From Diaporthe sp. PMI_573 (lineage: Eukaryota > Ascomycota > Sordariomycetes > Diaporthales > Diaporthaceae), in contig JAJTUP010000089.1 in the NCBI GenBank assembly GCA_021399435.1, positions 124,001 through 188,000 of the forward strand: 64,000 nucleotides of DNA, read 5' to 3'. The notes beneath the pieces were generated by a model. That model searched no databases. It saw only the letters and a list, made by a program, of their open reading frames with translations, and had not been told where the DNA came from. Shown here piece by piece: positions 58,887 to 64,000 of this stretch. Each line of letters opens with the position of its first letter. Position 1 is the stretch's first letter. A program made the translations under genes and the position numbers.

Positions 58887-60147
58887 TCAATCCTCAAGGC
58901 TTGTGCCGTCATGAGACGTTAACAGACTTTCCAGACTAACCGACTCTAGACCAGTCCTGTATACTCTCTTCCTCCCGATTTTCTTCTGAACCCAGTTGTA
59001 GATTCTCAAGGTGCTCCTCTCCTCATAATGCTGTGGCTGCGTCTCGGTACTTTTGTCCATCAAGACTGCTGCCAACGACACGATCAAAATCAGCCCCCCA
59101 ATTACCGATGTCAACTTAGGAACAATGCCCCAGAAAGCCCAATCTAACAATCCAGCAAAGAGCACCTGGGAAAGGATAAACAGGGTAGATGATGAAGACG
59201 GCTCGATGGCGAGACCAGAGGTCAATACGAACTCCTGAAATGAGGATATTGATTAGACGCAATCGTTATCCTCACTCGTACCGAGTCACATAGTTTATGT
59301 ACTTACTGTAAGAAAGCCAAAAAGTCCGATTCCTACAAGGAGGGCTCCTTGTAGGAGATCGAATTCCAAGTTGCGCGGACCCTGTTCCAAGAGAATCGCG
59401 ATGCTCGTCACAGCTATCATTGTGGCTGCAAAGTAATTCACGCTGATGAGTGGATGGGCGCGAGTCCCAATGAAGCGGATAGAAGTGTAGGCGCACTGGG
59501 TTGAAAAAGCATTGATCAGTTCTGTCCACGAGACACAAAAAGAAACTACGAATTGTGAAATCACTTACGGTGCCACCAAAGGCCCCCAATAACGCAAACA
59601 TGATTCCCGTCAACCTGTTTGTCGTTTCCGCAGTGTGCTCTTCAATGGCATCGTCCTCCCCGAGTTCAAGGCGCTGGGTTATAAACTTGGAGTGCACGGT
59701 GATAAGTACAGCCACAGCACTCGTGACCGCCGCACCAATCTGCACCTTGGACACGCCGCCCCTCATGAGCAACGCGCTCGCAAGACAGCAACCCAACGGC
59801 GCCAAGAGATTAAGCATGCTGGCCTCCGCCAAGGGGAGGTAATCCAGAGAGTAATAGAATCCGATGGCACCGCAACAGCCCCCGGCAGACCTCAAAACCA
59901 TGAGCCACCGCACCTCGCGTGGGCCCAAGGGGAAGTCATTGATGTCTTTTACCCAGCAGTAGATCAAGGAGAGGGTGAGGGTGATGATCATGCGGACTTT
60001 GAGTATGTTGAACGGGCTGATCGGGTCGGAGAATCTTGTCTCGAGAGCTTTCACGCAGAGGTTCATTAGGCCGCTCAGGATCTGAGAGATGAGAACTAGC
60101 AGAGGCCCCCAGTTTCTGCAGATGCATTTTCGCGTCTTTGAACCCAT
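58887..60147 (-). CDS. EamA/DMT-superfamily transporter
   Basis: A three-exon model: 60147-59569, 59495-59307 and 59234-58887, giving 371 residues. Introns are 73 and 72 nt. It starts at ATG in CACATGG context, then a basic MGSKTRKC tail and about ten hydrophobic segments. Exon 1 contains an EamA repeat (FYYSLDYLPLAEASMLNLLA, typical of the family). The exon 1/2 junction gives AYTSIRFIGTRAHPLISVNYF, the start of the second EamA repeat. The C-terminal tail is hydrophilic and basic. Homologues move small metabolites such as nucleotide sugars, purines or amino-acid derivatives; the substrate here is unknown. It is convergent with the UstYa-like gene and divergent from the acyl-CoA synthetase gene. 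A cluster role (export or precursor movement) is possible but unproven. Confidence 0.88.
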
Positions 60148-61638
60148 GTGGAGCGAGGGATTTCACGACTTGGTGCCTGTGAAATAAGTGTGTAGTGAAA
60201 AGGATGCCATTACTCGTAATTTGGTAGGTGAATCTACATACAAATAAGGTGAGCTGGTGTTGTTGTAGATTTGCAGTGGTAACTCTAACCGACGGGTTTC
60301 TGACGCATGTCGATCCTGGCGTAATCCGGAATACGCAGCCAGAATACCTGGAAAGGCTATGTCCTATAGATAAATGAACAGAATGCTACTATAGACCGGA
60401 AGAAAAAGAGTAAGCTGATAGGATATATAATGTCTGCTAAGATGTGGGTAGTTAGTTTTTTTTTTTTTTTTTTTAAAAAAAAAGTAGATAGTTTTAAGCT
60501 TTTATAACTTGTAGTATCAGCCTAGAATTTCATTAACTATATAGACTTTTAAGTAATAAAGATAAATTTTATAGAAAGAGAAAACTTATAGTCTTTTAAT
60601 TAAATCCTATATTTCTTTTGATAACTAATTACGCCGCCTTATATGCCCAAACTAAAAACATTATAGGTTTACTATACAAATAATTAATATACAAAGAATA
60701 CGGTTGGTTCTCTGGGAACTTGCGTTGTGCCTAACGGCCCTACTCGCTGCCCACCGCTATGCTTTGCGCTCCGGGGCTCGCCCCCTTCGCCCCAGCCGGC
60801 CCTTGCTTAATTCAATTTGGAGCCTCTGTCTTGGTGGTTTTGAGATGTCGCTGATAAAAGTAGACCTGCTAGTCCGAGACGGTCAAAATGAGTGATTCTC
60901 TGCCGCAAGGGGGTGCAGAATCCACCGTCCTGTCCGGCCAAGACCCGCCTATTTAAGCTCTGCAGTTCCGGAACTATGAATCGTGCTTTGATGCACGGGT
61001 AGTCTCCGGGAAACCTCTTTAGTAGCGAGCTTAAGTCGACTTTCCGGTCCATCTTGTAGACGTGATGACTCGGGCCCCGAGCATCGCACCAATGACAAAC
61101 ACCCTCGGAAGACTCGGAAGATTACGGCAATACCGTGCGTGAACGGAATTCACGTCTCTTTCCGGTAAAAACGCGCTAGAAGTGCTGCGCTGTTGTCACT
61201 CCACTGCGTGGCTCTCCCATACTCGGTCTTCGGCTCGCATGGCCAGCGATATTCTGTATCGGGTTCGTCAGAAACTCTACAGGAGTGCGCTTTTGCCTTT
61301 CCATCCTGGGCATCTGTCTCAAGGAAGACCGATGGGCCTCCGTACGGGAGATTTTTCCGCATGCATATTCTTTACGCGTCTACGTAAGCAGTCCCTCGAG
61401 ACGCATCTTTGAGTATCAATGACGATCGAGGTTATGGGGCCACCAGGGGTTTCTGCTTGTGAAGATTTTCGAGCTGCTTACTTACTTATCTTCCGCTGGC
61501 ACTCTGCACATGTTCAGTAGTTTTAGCTATAAACTAATCATATTGTGAAGGCCCTCGATGCAAAGTCCCCGAGCCTTGGAGCTATTACATTGCACAGTTT
61601 TACATGACCCTGTGGCTTTTATCTCAATATTCGGTATC
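60148..61638. promoter_or_regulatory. Divergent intergenic region between the transporter and synthetase genes
   Basis: About 1.5 kb of upstream DNA for both genes. It includes a T-run directly followed by an A-run at about 60456-60483. An AT-rich, probably RIP-affected stretch spans 60420-60700, and GC-balanced DNA follows. Small open frames (63-81 codons) show no motif. No regulator site can be named with confidence. Confidence 0.45.
60456..60483. repeat. Homopolymer T-run/A-run junction
   Basis: Roughly 19-20 T followed by about 9 A, an imperfect hairpin-capable tract at the left edge of the AT-rich patch between the two genes. It could act as a nucleosome-excluding element, but this is inference. 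Confidence 0.7.
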
Positions 61639-64000
61639 ATGAGTTATACTGCAGAGGTGGTCACTAGACCGTCTGCCGAACTGGTTATACATGGCCAGGA
61701 AGACGAATTACATGCACAAAAGACATATAATATACCAGCGGCTTATCACTCGTATGATTTTCAATTATCTGGAGCGGCGTTTCACGCTATCTTCTGTACA
61801 TTTTGCTGATCAAAACCAGGAAGCATCCCGGGACCCCTGTCTTGGCGTCTCTGGATGACTACCACGCGCTTTACGAGCACTCACTTGCCGACTCGGATGC
61901 CTTCTGGGCGCATCAAGCCCATGACCTTCTTGAATGGGAGACGCCGTTCAAAAAGGTGCACCATGGCGGTTTTGAACATGGTGACATAGCCTGGTTCCCC
62001 GGTGGCAAGCTCAATGCTTGCGTAAACTGCGTGGATCGCCATGCCTTTCAATCGCCAGACAAGGTCGCCATTGAGGCTGAGCCCCATGACCCCATCGCCG
62101 GGCAGCGCCGGCAGCTGACTTATAGCTCCCTTCTTCGAGAGGTCTGCAAGGCGGCTCAAGTGCTTCGCTCCTATGGCGTCCGCAAGGGTGACGTGGTGAC
62201 TATCTATATGCCAGTGGTAGTCGAAGCTGTAATTTCAATGCTTGCCTGTTCTCGGATCGGCGCGATCCACTCGGTAGTATTTGCAGGCTTCTCCGCTATG
62301 GCCCTGCGAGACCGGATCGTCGAAGCACAGTCAACCGTGGTAATTACTGCAGACGAAAGTCGGCGACCTGGTAAAATTTGTCCGCTGAAGAAAATTGTTG
62401 ACGAGGCCCTGGCATCCAGAGAGCTGACTTGTGTCAAACACTGTCTGGTTGTATCGCATACTGGTGCCAGAGTCCCAATGCTGGACGGCCGAGATAAGTC
62501 TTGGTCTGACGAACTAGTGAAACGCTCGGGCTACTGCCCTGCAGAGCCATTGGATGCCGAAGATGGATTGTTTCTGCTATACACCTCTGGATCAACAGGC
62601 AAACCGAAGGGGCTGCTACACACGGTTGGAGGTTATCTATTGGGGGCCGCTATGAACGGAAAATACACTTTTGACCTGCAGCTACAGGATAAGTTCTTCT
62701 GTGCTGGTGATTTCGGCTGGATCACCGGGCATACATATGGGGTTTATATGCCTCTCTTGGCCGGAATCGCAACAGTCATTTACGAAGGCACCCCAGCCTT
62801 TCCGGACGCCTCACGGTACTGGACCATCATCAACCGTCTCGGAGTAACTCATCTTTACACTGCTCCTACCTCCATCCGTTTACTAAAGCGGAATGGAGAC
62901 GCTTATATCAAGGCTCATCAGCCTCTCAGTTCGTTGAGAGTGCTTGCATGTGTTGGGGAGCCGCTCGCACCTGAGGTCTGGAAATGGGCGCATGAAGTCA
63001 TTGGCCAGGGCAATGTTCATATTCTCGATGTAAGTAGCAATAGATTCCTTAAACGGGGCCGATCCCTTTCCTAGAGTGGAGCTTCCTCTGGAACCCGAAG
63101 GCACCGGGCAACTCACTGACATTCCAACAGACGTATTTCCAAACTGAGACTGGCAGTCATGCTCTAACCCCTCTGGCTGGCATCACACCGTCCAAGCCCG
63201 GAAGCTCCGGTCTTCCTTTCTTTGGAATAGAGGCCGTGATTCTCGATCCTGCCTCAGGGGAAGAGATTACTTCGAGGACAGCTACAGGCATCTTGGCGTT
63301 CAAACGCCCATGGCCAAGCATTGCACGAACAGTACTTCGATCACACCAGCGGTTTATGGAAACCTATCTAAAGCCCTACAGAGGGTATTATGTACGTTAC
63401 TCGCGTATCCTTTCTTTCTCTTCTTTTGCAGCCTCGATTCCTCCTATAGTATGCTAACATTTTATTCAGTTCACAGGAGACGGTGCCACACGTGACGAGG
63501 ATGGGTATTATGTCATCTCGGGACGCGTCGATGATGTGGTCAACGTGGCCGGTCATCGAATTGCTACCGGTGAAGTCGAGGGTGTCCTCATGCAAAACGG
63601 TAAGCCAAAAGCGAAACCAAAAAGAAGACTGAAGAGACAATAAATGGGATGCGGTTGGTCAGAAGTGTCTCACAAGTTATCAGAAAATTCCTTGTTACTG
63701 GAACTCGTGGATGACTGTACCATTACTAACAATGTATAACAGCAATCGTCGCCGAAGCAGCCGTTGTCGGCTCTGAAGACGAACTACTGGGCCAGGCAAT
63801 AACCGGCTTTGTGTCATTGAAAGACCCGGCCATATCTGGCGGCCGGAGCGCAGAGGTCCGGGAAATGCTGATTCAGCAAGTACGCCGTGCCATTGGACCC
63901 TTTTCAGCTCCAAAAAGGATATATCTCGTCTCGGATTTACCCAAGACAAGGTCCGGAAAGATCATGAGGAGGTTGTTGCGGAAGATGTTGCAAGGGGAGC
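61639..64000 (+). CDS. Acetyl-CoA-synthetase-like acyl-CoA ligase (partial, runs off window)
   Basis: Five exons: 61639-61751, 61820-63029, 63131-63391, 63470-63599 and 63743 onward. The first intron (68 nt) joins IPAAYHS to KHPGTPV, which fits the family exactly and shows that an open frame beginning at 61803 would be a wrong start. 657 residues are visible; the usual length is about 670, so only the last few are missing. Motifs: [30 protein letters not shown] at 292-302, TGDGA at 530-534, [14 protein letters not shown] and the C-terminal catalytic Lys near 644 (TRSGKIMRR). The acyl-pocket block reads TYFQTETG at 442-449. Acetate-specific enzymes normally have Trp where this has Phe444, so the substrate may not be acetate. 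Reaction: acid, ATP and CoA to acyl-CoA, AMP and PPi. Role with the NRPS cluster is inference. Confidence 0.92.

Noticed and set aside
61803..63074. Start of the acyl-CoA synthetase at 61803
   Set aside because: That position is not an ATG, and a 68-nt intron (61752-61819) joins an upstream exon that restores the family's N-terminal sequence.

Overview
The window looks like a chromosome segment of a filamentous ascomycete (Pezizomycotina). Three things point there: short introns of about 58-104 nt with fungal donor, CTNAC-type branch and AG acceptor signals; families found mainly in moulds (UstYa-like, PTH11/SAT4-type membrane protein, monomodular NRPS, DUF3435, DUF7924-like); and large AT-rich tracts in which transposons and genes are broken almost only by C-to-T/G-to-A type changes, the mark of repeat-induced point mutation (RIP). 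The genus cannot be told from this sequence.

Layout. 1-19.6 kb is an AT-rich graveyard of nested elements: a DUF3435 relict, two Fot1/pogo elements with matching TIRs and TA duplications (one inserted in a hAT element), and a Ty3/gypsy element. The gypsy element carries two younger inserts: a 532-bp solo-LTR-like element and a 500-bp TRIM-like miniature LTR element with 110-bp LTRs. 19.6-36.8 kb is mixed-composition relict DNA: an inverted repeat array, a copia reverse transcriptase fragment, a broken Skp1-like gene, a DDE transposase fragment and two unrecognised gene relicts. 36.8-38.4 kb holds a PTH11/SAT4-type membrane protein gene on the minus strand, possibly damaged. 40-45.3 kb is again RIP-decayed: a DUF7924-like gene, a 644-bp LTR with the 532-bp element inserted in it, and an APH-like phosphotransferase relict.

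From about 46 kb to the end the base composition is ordinary. After weakly coding DNA to 50.2 kb comes a compact set of four apparently intact genes: a 1,607-residue C-A-T-R NRPS (minus), a four-exon UstYa-type oxidase (plus), an EamA/DMT-type transporter (minus) and an acetyl-CoA-synthetase-like gene (plus) that runs off the right edge. The first two are divergently arranged over a 2.2-kb spacer.

The intact genes could form a small secondary-metabolite cluster. The NRPS would load one amino acid, possibly join it to an acyl or peptidyl partner, and release it reductively as an aldehyde or alcohol. The UstYa-like protein would oxidise it, the DMT protein could move product or precursor, and the acyl-CoA synthetase (with an altered acyl-pocket residue) could supply an acyl donor. 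Co-orientation and content support this grouping, but the linkage is inference. No transcription factor, P450 or PKS is visible in the window.
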